Shown: piece by piece, positions 1 to 6,735 of the stretch
Numbering within the stretch: the first letter of the stretch is position 1
Layout: each line of letters opens with the position of its first letter
DNA from: Anaerolineales bacterium
GTDB taxonomy: Bacteria > Chloroflexota > Anaerolineae > 4572-78 > NAK82
Direction: 5' to 3'
Assembly (NCBI GenBank): GCA_024643945.1
Contig: JAHELX010000083.1
Location: 1 to 14,633 of the forward strand
DNA: 14,633 nucleotides
Notes under the pieces: model-generated
What the model saw: only the letters and a program-made list of their open reading frames with translations
Databases searched by the model: none
Told to the model about the DNA's origin: nothing
Program-made: the position numbers and the translations under genes

Positions 1-150
1 GCAATTCCCACTGATGTTGCGCCGGGCGTGTATCGTGTCACTGCTGGCCTTTATGATGCAAACAGCGGTAAACGCTTATCTCTTCTAAACCCATCGGATG
101 GGGCTGAACATGGAGATGCGCTGTATCTAGGCTACATAGAAATACAATGA
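1..150 (+). CDS. C-terminal end of a GT-C glycosyltransferase-like protein (partial)
   Basis: Frame 1 is open from the left edge to a TGA at 148-150 and gives 49 residues, so the gene starts outside the window. The segment APGVYRVTAGLYDANSGKRL is the last strands of a beta-sandwich module. It matches two places in the large glycosyltransferase downstream: PPGTYRLKAVLYAGEGDRRR in the first module, and the final strands around SIAVGLYDPLTGERVSVL, including the following Gly-Asp and the short terminal strand. I infer that the missing upstream part is a multi-spanning membrane glycosyltransferase paralogous to the gene at 439-3345, and that the two formed a tandem pair. The family assignment rests only on this short tail, so the catalytic part is not seen. 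Confidence 0.7.
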   Translation, partial: AIPTDVAPGVYRVTAGLYDANSGKRLSLLNPSDGAEHGDALYLGYIEIQ

Positions 151-209
151 AGATCTTCCCCAACTGGTAAGCCTAGTCCAAACGCCCTGACCTCCTGTCG
201 AGGTGCCGA

Positions 210-413
210 ATGCTTCTAAATTTTAGATGCAGGGATTCTACCAGGACTGCCAAAGTGCAACAACCAATCCTTGCGTCCCAAATATTAGTCATTGGTATAT
301 TGCTGGTGATTATTTTGGCCGGTTTCAGGTTGCGGTTGCTTTATGCTGAGCGCCCTTACTTTCATCCTGACGAGTATGTATCCATCGTAGACAAGCGCAT
401 CTCACAAGAATAA
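210..413 (+). pseudogene. Truncated N-terminus of a GT-C glycosyltransferase (probable remnant)
   Basis: This 67-residue ORF has an ATG preceded by GAGGTG (200-205), a plausible ribosome binding site. It encodes a basic N-terminus, one hydrophobic helix (about residues 23-42) and then RPYFHPDE. It aligns without gaps to the N-terminus of the next gene: Phe-Arg at the end of the helix, then Pro, Phe, Pro-Asp-Glu and Val-Asp fall at identical spacing. The Pro-Asp-Glu after the first helix is the first-loop acidic motif typical of GT-C enzymes. The frame then ends at TAA (411-413), where a full enzyme would need hundreds more residues, and the next gene begins within 26 bases. I read it as the leftover 5' end of a third tandem copy whose remainder was deleted. 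A short single-pass membrane peptide that is really made cannot be excluded, since start and SD are intact. The stretch is visibly richer in A+T than the flanking genes. Confidence 0.55.
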
Positions 414-438
414 AACGTTGGCACGGAGCGTGCAGTGC

Positions 439-3345
439 GTGAATAGGAAATTCTTCTTCCCCTATATCTTAATATTCACATTAGTGTTAGTAGTGGCTGC
501 CGTTTTTCGGGTGGTCAACATCGTAGACGCACCACCTGCCTTCTATCCAGATGAGGCCAATATGGCTGTGGATGCCCTGTCCATTATGCAGGGGCACGTT
601 TACGTGGTTACTCCTCACGAAGGGGGCGAAGGAGCACTCTACGCCTATCTATTGGCCCTTACTTTTGCCCTGTTTGGCAAAGGCATACTACAGGCACGCC
701 TGCTCACGGCGGTGCTCAGTGTGATCAGCACGGGTATAGCCTTTGTGTTTTTGTTCCGCTTGTTGGCCCCTCGTCTGGGAAATTGGCCGGCGCTGGCCAT
801 CAGCACTTTTGCTGGATTGGGGATATCTGTGGCTGATTGGTATGTCACTGTCAGCCGTCAAGCCTTTCCTCAGCCGCTGGCCGTTCTGGTGCAAGTCGCT
901 TGCCTTGCAGCGATATGGCGGTCATTGCATGCTCCCCGCCGGTCCACCGGGTTGCTGGCTGGAATCCTGCTAGGCCTGACAGCTTACACCTATGTGCCTT
1001 TCAAATTAACGCCTTTTGTTCTGCTTATCTACTTTCTGCTGGACCGGGCCGCCCGTGGCCAGGAGTCTTTTCTGGCGCGACATTTCCAGCGGCTGGTGAC
1101 CATTGCTGCTATGGGTGGCGCCTTCTACGTTCCCATACTTGTGACACTGGTTTCTCAAGCCGGTCAGGTGGGGCAACGAGCCGGACAGTTCACTTTTCTC
1201 AGTCCTGCCATCCACGGGGGCAATCCATGGGCGACAGTGCTCAGAAGTTCTGTCGGCAATGTAGCCGGTTTTCTTCCTCTCACACGCCACATAGGAGACT
1301 ACGCTATTGTCAGAGCAATGGATGACCTGACAGCTTTGCTCTTCGTGGTGGGATTAATTGTGGTGCTGGCGCGCTGGCGCCAACCCGAATTCCTGCTCTT
1401 TGGGGTGTGGTGGGCAGTCATGCTCGTGCCGAGTATCATCGCTCCAGAGGGGGCCATCCCTCACCTGCGGCGGGCTATCGGCACAGCCATACCGACCTTT
1501 GCCCTGACGGGATTGGGATTGGTGATCCCCTTCGCGGCGCTGGCTCGGCGCCAGGTAAGCTGGCGCCGTCTGGCAATAATAGGCAGTGCGTTGATCATCG
1601 CGCTGGTTTCACTGGTTGTCAGAGCGCGACACACCTACACTAACTATTATCTGCGAGTGTTGAATGACGAAGCCGTGGCTCTCACCAACCATATCTACGA
1701 CTTTGAATTGGCCGAGGTGATGGCTACCGAAGGGGATCGAGATACTGCCTACGTCCTGCCAGTGGACTCTGCCTCGGGAGCGCTTTTTCCCGAGAGTTCT
1801 ACCCTGGCCTTTGTCTATCAAGGTCAGGCTACCTATGCTTATATATGGGACGACGAAACCCAGTTAATGGATGAATTGCAGCGGCTCGCCCAGGGAAAGG
1901 CACGGATCGGCCTGGTACGTTGGAAGGTAAGCAAACATACAGGAGCCGATCCAAAGCACGTATTTGATTATGCCCTGGAAAAGTGGGGGATGTCCGATGG
2001 GCAGACGGTCCACAGATATTTTGATGTGGACTACTTTAGTTCAGAAGCCAATGCGGCAACTATTGCCCCCGTTAGCCTGATCCCCATAGACGTATCGTTT
2101 GAGAGGAGGCTTACCTTAGCTGGCGTGGCGATGGACGAGAATGTAGTTGCTGGAGACCTGCTCTGGGCGGAGCTAGCCTGGCGCAAGACAGCGGATTTCT
2201 CTACCAACTATCAGGTGGCACTGGGGCTGGAAGACGCGGCCGGACACGTGGCAGGCCGGGTGAACAAGCCGTTACTCAACAACCTGTGGCATCAGGGTAC
2301 AGGCGAGTGGGTGGTGGGCGCAGAGGAGCGGGATTATTACCTGGTGCGGGTTGACCCGGCGACACCGCCAGGGACGTATCGTCTCAAGGCGGTGCTCTAT
2401 GCCGGTGAGGGTGATAGGCGACGGCTAGCCCCGCTATTGCCGGGCGCTGGGGCTGATCTGGCAGTGACGCTGGGGGAGGTGATGGTGAAGCCTCCTCTCA
2501 CGCCGCCGGAGGTGACTACCTTGCCTATCCCACAGCGTCTTGATCTAGAGGTGGGAAATGGTTTGCGATTGTTAGGGTTTGACCCTGGTTTTGCTGGCCC
2601 AGTGCGTCCCGGCGACCGAATGACTCTTAGTCTGTGGTGGCAAACGCAGGAACCTCTGTCGAAGAACCTGGCGGTGATGGTGGGGATTGGGCAAGGAGAA
2701 CAGGCCTGGCCGCTGAGTGAGCCACAGCCCTTGGGAGGGGCGAGCTATCCCACCCTCGATTGGCCAGCCGGTGCGGTGGTGCGGACTTTCGTGGACTTGC
2801 GTCTACCCGCCGCCGTGGAGACAGGCGACTACAACCTGGGGTTGCGTCTATTAGATATAGAGAGCGGCGCGCCCCTCACAGATTGGATCCTGGGATCAAT
2901 CCAGGTGACAGGACGCGCGCGTAACTTTGAGACACCGCCCATGATCCACGCAGTGGGAGCCGACTTCGGGGAACAGGTGACGCTGTTGGGCTACGATCTG
3001 GACCTTTCGCCGAATGAGGAGGGAGGGACAGCACGGCTGATCCTTTATTGGCAGGCACAGAAAGAGATGGAAACAGCCTACAAGGTCTTTGTGCACTTGT
3101 TGGATGCCGACGGGGTGATCATTGCCCAGGTAGACCGAGAGCCCCAGGCGGGCGTAGCACCCACCACCGGCTGGTTGGCAGGCGAGGTAGTGACAGACGA
3201 AATCGAGATGCCGGTGACAGAGATGATGGCAGCCACGCAGTCAATCGCTGTTGGGCTGTATGACCCGTTGACAGGGGAGCGTGTGTCCGTGCTCGACGCC
3301 GCTGGCGTTGTCGTCGGAGATAGGGTGTTGATGGCCGTTCGCTGA
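439..3345 (+). CDS. GT39/ArnT-like membrane glycosyltransferase with C-terminal beta-sandwich modules
   Basis: The protein (968 residues from this start) has a first helix at about 8-24, then the motif PAFYPDE with Asp38-Glu39 in the first external loop. Roughly ten further hydrophobic helices run to about residue 395. This is the plan of the GT-C fold (dolichyl-phosphate-mannose protein mannosyltransferase/ArnT-like), enzymes that move a sugar from a polyprenyl-phosphate donor to an acceptor outside the membrane. The C-terminal half is extracytoplasmic, with three related beta-sandwich modules starting near residues 553, 705 and 841. Each opens with a Leu-x-Gly strand (LTLAGV, LRLLGF, VTLLGY) followed by a strand rich in Trp. 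The frame is open from a TTG at 418, but GTG at 439 has GGAG (425-428) ten bases before it and gives a membrane-type N-terminus (Met-Asn-Arg-Lys then hydrophobic), so I prefer 439. Donor and acceptor cannot be told; envelope polysaccharide or protein glycosylation is likely. Confidence 0.85.
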   Translation: MNRKFFFPYILIFTLVLVVAAVFRVVNIVDAPPAFYPDEANMAVDALSIMQGHVYVVTPHEGGEGALYAYLLALTFALFGKGILQARLLTAVLSVISTGIAFVFLFRLLAPRLGNWPALAISTFAGLGISVADWYVTVSRQAFPQPLAVLVQVACLAAIWRSLHAPRRSTGLLAGILLGLTAYTYVPFKLTPFVLLIYFLLDRAARGQESFLARHFQRLVTIAAMGGAFYVPILVTLVSQAGQVGQRAGQFTFLSPAIHGGNPWATVLRSSVGNVAGFLPLTRHIGDYAIVRAMDDLTALLFVVGLIVVLARWRQPEFLLFGVWWAVMLVPSIIAPEGAIPHLRRAIGTAIPTFALTGLGLVIPFAALARRQVSWRRLAIIGSALIIALVSLVVRARHTYTNYYLRVLNDEAVALTNHIYDFELAEVMATEGDRDTAYVLPVDSASGALFPESSTLAFVYQGQATYAYIWDDETQLMDELQRLAQGKARIGLVRWKVSKHTGADPKHVFDYALEKWGMSDGQTVHRYFDVDYFSSEANAATIAPVSLIPIDVSFERRLTLAGVAMDENVVAGDLLWAELAWRKTADFSTNYQVALGLEDAAGHVAGRVNKPLLNNLWHQGTGEWVVGAEERDYYLVRVDPATPPGTYRLKAVLYAGEGDRRRLAPLLPGAGADLAVTLGEVMVKPPLTPPEVTTLPIPQRLDLEVGNGLRLLGFDPGFAGPVRPGDRMTLSLWWQTQEPLSKNLAVMVGIGQGEQAWPLSEPQPLGGASYPTLDWPAGAVVRTFVDLRLPAAVETGDYNLGLRLLDIESGAPLTDWILGSIQVTGRARNFETPPMIHAVGADFGEQVTLLGYDLDLSPNEEGGTARLILYWQAQKEMETAYKVFVHLLDADGVIIAQVDREPQAGVAPTTGWLAGEVVTDEIEMPVTEMMAATQSIAVGLYDPLTGERVSVLDAAGVVVGDRVLMAVR

Positions 3346-3374
3346 AATAGATGCCTGCTCTTTCTGGTTACTTC

Positions 3375-3407
3375 GAGGCGACAGCATCTTTGCCGGCAAA
3401 GGGCCTC
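3375..3407 (+). other. Nested palindrome / hairpin in intergenic region
   Basis: CTTTGCCGGCAAAG (3388-3401) is a perfect 14-base palindrome. It is enclosed by a second inverted pair, GAGGC (3375-3379) and GCCTC (3403-3407). The two can stack into one interrupted hairpin 30 bases after the glycosyltransferase stop. No T-run follows, so it is not a standard intrinsic terminator. It could be an RNA 3'-end structure, or an operator about 55 bases upstream of the promoter at 3463-3491. Confidence 0.45.
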
Positions 3408-3462
3408 AGACGTTGAAATGGAGTATCTACGCTGCATCCCGAGCTGTGATGCCTGTATTGCG

Positions 3463-3491
3463 TTGGCATCCCAACAAAATGCTGGTATAAT
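3463..3491 (+). promoter_or_regulatory. Sigma70-type promoter of the metallophosphoesterase gene
   Basis: TTGGCA (3463-3468, five of six consensus bases), a 17-base spacer and a perfect TATAAT (3486-3491). Transcription should begin near 3498, leaving about 35 bases of leader with the AGGGAGG ribosome binding site at 3516-3522. This also rules out the TTG at 3491 as the gene start, because it overlaps the -10 box. Confidence 0.75.
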
Positions 3492-3532
3492 TGCGTTGGG
3501 TTGAATACCTGAAGCAGGGAGGCGCCGGTTAC

Positions 3533-4933
3533 GTGTCAGGCAAACTGAAGATCGTGGTGAGCGATTTCCACTTGGGGGCAGGTCCTTTGGACATCGGCGA
3601 GAATCCCCTGGAAGACTTTATCGCTGATGAAGCTTTTGCTCACTTTCTGGAAGCTCTTCGCGCTGAGAGTAATAGAGATAATAAAGAAGTCGAGTTGATT
3701 ATCAACGGCGACTTCTTTGAGTTTCTTCAGGTTCCGGCCGTGGATGAGTTCGACCCTCGATGCACGTATCCACCTGAAGCTTACTATGATTCTTCACAGG
3801 CAGCTTCCATCAAGCGCCTTGACTTAATCGCTGCCGGTCACCCGATTGTCTTTGAGGCATTGGCCGACTTCATCCAGGTAGAGACACCCCGGCGGCGGAT
3901 GACCCTCATCAAAGGCAATCACGATGTGAACCTCTTTTGGCCAGGCGTAAAGCAACGTTTGCGAGAAGTGCTGGGAGCGACTGGGCAGCGCGCCTCGATG
4001 CTGCTCTTTGCCGAAAGGTATGTGAGCCGGGAAGGTATCTACGTTGAGCACGGCCATCAGTATGCGGAACGACTCAGCCGCTGGGACAACTTCGACGACC
4101 CTCGGGACCAGAACAACCACGATCAGCTATTCTATCCGCCTGGCTCGCGGCTTGTCATTGACTTTTTCAATTCTGTCGAGCGGGACCGCGCCTGGGCTGA
4201 CAGCCTCAAGCCGTTAACGGCGCTGGCCTGGTACAGTTTGCAATGGGATTTCCCGTTTGCTGCCCAGATGCTGCTGATGCTGGCCAAGCACATTCCAGCC
4301 AACGTGGTAAGTGCGGAGAATAAGACTAACAACTCGCTGGATACGTTGTGCCGCCAATTGGGCGACGCTGCTGCTTGCCAGGACTTATCAGATCGCTATC
4401 ATGCTTGCCTCGACTTCCGGCGTGACTTCCACACGCGCATCGGGCAACTTATAGTGCCAGCAGCCAGTCCTCCCGGCGTGTTTGTGTGGCCGATGCCGCC
4501 TGCCGACGAGTCGGGGATGGAGATCGCCCGGACGGAAATCGAGGAGATTCAGGCCTCTATGCGGCGGGTTGCTGTACGGGTTGCAGACGCTGAGGGGGCG
4601 TACGTGATTGTTTTTGGCCACACGCACCGCCCTTGCATAGGGAGTCTGGAGGACGGCACCACGTTGGTCAACTGTGGCTCCTGGCAATGGTTAGGCGGAT
4701 ATGATCCCACCGAGGCTGACGTCTGGCGCGGGCTCCTTGTTGGCGCCACTCCGACCAGACCACATCACCGTCTGACGTACGCGCGCATTGACTACGACGA
4801 GCAGGATATACCTCACGCTCAATTGTTGAATTTTGCTGAGGAACGGGAAAGAAATTCCAGGAGCGAGCAGGTTGCGCTGGGGCGTATGCTAAGCTGGTTA
4901 CGACAGGTCTTGGCCAATATCAAGAATCAATAA
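3533..4933 (+). CDS. Calcineurin-like metallophosphoesterase
   Basis: All signature motifs of the dinuclear-metal phosphoesterase fold appear in order: Asp11-x-His13 (VVSDFHLG), Gly-Asp60 (INGDFFEF), Gly-Asn129-His130-Asp131, His173-Gly-His175 and Gly-His363-Thr-His365. The metal-binding set is therefore complete, and the protein should hydrolyse phosphoester bonds with Mn, Fe or a similar metal. The opening resembles the LpxH-like branch, but at 466 residues it is nearly twice that family's usual length. The extra length lies mainly between the HGH and GHTH motifs (about 176-360), where a single-domain enzyme has a short link. The substrate is unknown. GTG at 3533 is chosen because AGGGAGG (3516-3522) lies ten bases before it and the promoter overlaps the longer in-frame TTG at 3491. 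No signal peptide or membrane helix is seen, so it is probably cytoplasmic. It is a single-gene unit, convergent with the kinase gene that follows. Confidence 0.88.
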   Translation: MSGKLKIVVSDFHLGAGPLDIGENPLEDFIADEAFAHFLEALRAESNRDNKEVELIINGDFFEFLQVPAVDEFDPRCTYPPEAYYDSSQAASIKRLDLIAAGHPIVFEALADFIQVETPRRRMTLIKGNHDVNLFWPGVKQRLREVLGATGQRASMLLFAERYVSREGIYVEHGHQYAERLSRWDNFDDPRDQNNHDQLFYPPGSRLVIDFFNSVERDRAWADSLKPLTALAWYSLQWDFPFAAQMLLMLAKHIPANVVSAENKTNNSLDTLCRQLGDAAACQDLSDRYHACLDFRRDFHTRIGQLIVPAASPPGVFVWPMPPADESGMEIARTEIEEIQASMRRVAVRVADAEGAYVIVFGHTHRPCIGSLEDGTTLVNCGSWQWLGGYDPTEADVWRGLLVGATPTRPHHRLTYARIDYDEQDIPHAQLLNFAEERERNSRSEQVALGRMLSWLRQVLANIKNQ

Positions 4934-4937
4934 GAGG

Positions 4938-4962
4938 AACAGGCTTTTTATTGTCCCCTGTT
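4938..4962. terminator. Weak inverted repeat between convergent genes
   Basis: AACAGG (4938-4943) and CCTGTT (4957-4962) form a six-pair stem around a 13-base loop that contains a TTTTT run. The repeat spans the stop codon of the minus-strand kinase and sits 5 bases after the stop of the metallophosphoesterase. It could end transcription from either side, but the stem is short and the T-run is inside the loop rather than after it. Confidence 0.25.
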
Positions 4963-6495
4963 ATCCAAGGTCTTGACTGTTTCGGCCACATGGTCAATGG
5001 GATCGCTAACTAGTGGAAGGGCGATCGAGAAGGTGCTACCCTGGTTGGCCTGACTTTCTGCCCAGACACGCCCTTGGTGTCGCTCGACGATGGATTTGAC
5101 GATAGCCAACCCTAAACCGGTGCCAGTATGGTCCTGGTGCTGACGCGCCCGGAAGAATTTCTCAAACACCCGCGGCAAATCCTGCTCTGAGATGCCAGGG
5201 CCGTTGTCGGCAACGCTCACGATTGCTTCCTGCTGCTGACAGTACGCCCTGACCACGACACGACCGCCAGAAGGCGTGTATTTAATGGCATTTTCCACCA
5301 GATTGTCCAGGGCGCGGGCAAGTAAAGATGGGTTACCTTCCACCAGCAGTTGGGGCTCGCAGGGTTCCAGGGCGAGTTCAATCGTGTTGACTTCGGCCAG
5401 TGCGTGAAAGGAGGCCACTGTCAACTTAACGATCTCACTGAGCGATAACGCTTCGGTTCGTAAATCTTCAATGGCTTTGATCCGGCCCAGTTCCAACAAA
5501 TCCTCAATGATGGCTTTCATCTGATCGGCGGCCTGGGTAATGCCTCCCAAATCATGCATTTGTTGCTTGTTGAGGGGGCCATCCATCCCGATCAACTGAA
5601 CGTAGCCCTTGACGACAGCCAGAGGAGCACCCAAATCGTGGGTAAAAGTGGTGATGAGTTCTGACTTGGCTCTGTCGAGGGCCTTGAACTGACTGATATC
5701 GCGCAACACCGCCACCCGGCCTACCTCAGGCACTTCGGTGACACTGGCCCACAGCGTCCGCCCATCTTTCAACGGAATCTCTCCAACCATAGGAGGAGAA
5801 GGGGTCCACAGATCGACTAATGCCCGATTCCGGATCACCTCGGCCAGTGGCTGATTAGCCCAGTCATCACCCTGGATTTCAAATGCGGTTTTGGCCGCCG
5901 GGTTCAACAGCAGCAATTGGTCCGAAGGATTGGTAGCAATAACCGCATCCTGCGTGCCATTTAAGATGGCCGACAGGCGTGCTCGTTCAGCCTCGGTCTG
6001 CTTAAAGAGCTGTGCGTTTTCCAAAGCGATAGCGGCCTGGCCGGCGATGGCTGTCAGCAACGAGAGATGCTCGCTGCGGAAAAAGTGAGGGTCGGGGTGG
6101 TGCAGCGTCAGCACTCCCACTACTCGTTCACGCCGGCGCAGCGGGCAGGCAATGGCCGAGCGGTGATCGTAGGGCTGGTCGGGGAACGTGATCCAGCGGG
6201 AGTCCTCATGGGTGTCATGGATGATATCTCCCTGTTTGTGAGCGACCACCCAACCGGCGAATCCTTCAGAAAGCACTCGCCCAACCACCTGACTCTGGCC
6301 TGCTTTTGTCAGGTCTCGGCGCAGGAGGATGTGATCCGTCACCTGCTGCTGCTCGTCGAAGAGGAGAATGCTCCCCTGTGCCGCCCCCAGGTAACTGACT
6401 GTCAGATCCAGAACCCGCTGCAGCATATTATCCGGGTCTAGATCGCTATTCAATTCGTCGCTGATGCGGTTGAGAAGACGCAACTGTTCTTGCAT
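4948..6495 (-). CDS. Soluble GAF-PAS sensor histidine kinase (orphan)
   Basis: This 515-residue protein has no membrane helix. In order it shows a GAF domain (about 10-165, ending in the usual AIALENAQL helix), a PAS domain (about 172-265, ending VAVLRDIS), a HisKA dimerisation helix with His286 in the H-box, and a HATPase_c domain with N-box DNLVENAIKY, G1 box VADNGPGIS, F-box VFEKFF and G2 box GTGLGLAI. It is a complete kinase expected to autophosphorylate His286 and pass the phosphate to a response regulator. The H-box reads His-Asp-Leu-Gly-Ala-Pro-Leu, where this family almost always has Arg in place of Gly. No regulator lies beside it; the one at 12884 goes with another kinase. The ATG at 6495 is the first start after an in-frame TAA upstream. 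Its ribosome binding site is weak. It is transcribed divergently from the siroheme operon. The signal bound by GAF or PAS cannot be read. Confidence 0.93.
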   Translation of the reverse strand: MQEQLRLLNRISDELNSDLDPDNMLQRVLDLTVSYLGAAQGSILLFDEQQQVTDHILLRRDLTKAGQSQVVGRVLSEGFAGWVVAHKQGDIIHDTHEDSRWITFPDQPYDHRSAIACPLRRRERVVGVLTLHHPDPHFFRSEHLSLLTAIAGQAAIALENAQLFKQTEAERARLSAILNGTQDAVIATNPSDQLLLLNPAAKTAFEIQGDDWANQPLAEVIRNRALVDLWTPSPPMVGEIPLKDGRTLWASVTEVPEVGRVAVLRDISQFKALDRAKSELITTFTHDLGAPLAVVKGYVQLIGMDGPLNKQQMHDLGGITQAADQMKAIIEDLLELGRIKAIEDLRTEALSLSEIVKLTVASFHALAEVNTIELALEPCEPQLLVEGNPSLLARALDNLVENAIKYTPSGGRVVVRAYCQQQEAIVSVADNGPGISEQDLPRVFEKFFRARQHQDHTGTGLGLAIVKSIVERHQGRVWAESQANQGSTFSIALPLVSDPIDHVAETVKTLDNRGQ

Positions 6496-6512
6496 GGTGG
6501 GCTCTGTGGCAT

Positions 6513-6539
6513 CCTCAGGTTATCATATAGTACTTGAGG
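6513..6539 (-). other. Hairpin in the leader of the orphan kinase gene
   Basis: CCTCAGGT (6513-6520) and ACTTGAGG (6532-6539) form an 8-base inverted repeat with one imperfect pair and an 11-base loop. It lies between the predicted transcription start (near 6550) and the kinase ATG (6495). The arm nearer the gene carries the only clear GAGG in the leader, so folding could hide it. That GAGG is 17 or more bases from the ATG, so a role in translation is speculative. Confidence 0.3.
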
Positions 6540-6556
6540 TCTAGTTCCCCGACTTG

Positions 6557-6584
6557 ATTATACCATAGAATCGAGATTCTTCAA
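6557..6584 (-). promoter_or_regulatory. Promoter of the orphan kinase gene
   Basis: Read on the minus strand: TTGAAG (6584-6579, four of six consensus bases), a 16-base spacer and a perfect TATAAT (6562-6557). The predicted start near 6550 gives a leader of about 55 bases before the ATG at 6495. The palindrome GAATC-GA-GATTC (6568-6579) fills the spacer and touches the -35 box, a position where a bound repressor would block transcription. Confidence 0.6.
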
Positions 6585-6608
6585 GGTTTACGGCCAATTT
6601 ATCTCGAT
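6570..6608. promoter_or_regulatory. Inverted repeat, candidate operator in the divergent control region
   Basis: ATCGAGAT (6570-6577) and its exact reverse complement ATCTCGAT (6601-6608) are separated by 23 bases. The first copy sits inside the small palindrome within the kinase promoter. The second overlaps a further small inverted repeat, TCTC-GAT-GAGA (6602-6612). The surrounding 160 bases are AT-rich, unlike the neighbouring genes. The arrangement fits a DNA-binding regulator acting between the two divergent promoters; which regulator is unknown. Confidence 0.4.
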
Positions 6609-6695
6609 GAGAAATAATATAATCTAAAATCAACGCATTCTCAATACAGAGGTGATAGTAAGAGTATCGATTGTGATAATTTTGACGAATGACAG

Positions 6696-6723
6696 TTGAC
6701 GGAGAGCTTCTTGGTTGTATAAT
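6696..6723 (+). promoter_or_regulatory. Promoter of the siroheme/two-component operon
   Basis: TTGACG (6696-6701, five of six consensus bases), a 16-base spacer and a perfect TATAAT (6718-6723). A second TTGACG stands 14 bases earlier (6682-6687), forming a direct repeat that may be a binding site rather than a -35 box. Transcription should start near 6730, only about 6 bases before the ATG at 6736, so the message is leaderless or nearly so. Confidence 0.7.
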
Positions 6724-6735
6724 ATTATCACCCTG

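Noticed and set aside
837..1325. 162-codon plus-strand ORF inside the glycosyltransferase
   Set aside because: Out of frame with a well-supported membrane domain; Ser/Pro/His-rich translation with no motif.
3078..3437. 119-codon minus-strand ORF at the end of the glycosyltransferase
   Set aside because: Antisense to the third beta-sandwich module and low in complexity (Ser/Thr-rich); no start signal.
3491..3532. Longer TTG start for the metallophosphoesterase
   Set aside because: The TTG overlaps the last base of a perfect TATAAT box, so it would not be in the message; GTG 3533 has an SD.
6665..6690. CRP/FNR-like site suggested by TGTGATAATTTTGACG
   Set aside because: Only one half-site matches; the expected TCACA or ATCAA half is missing.
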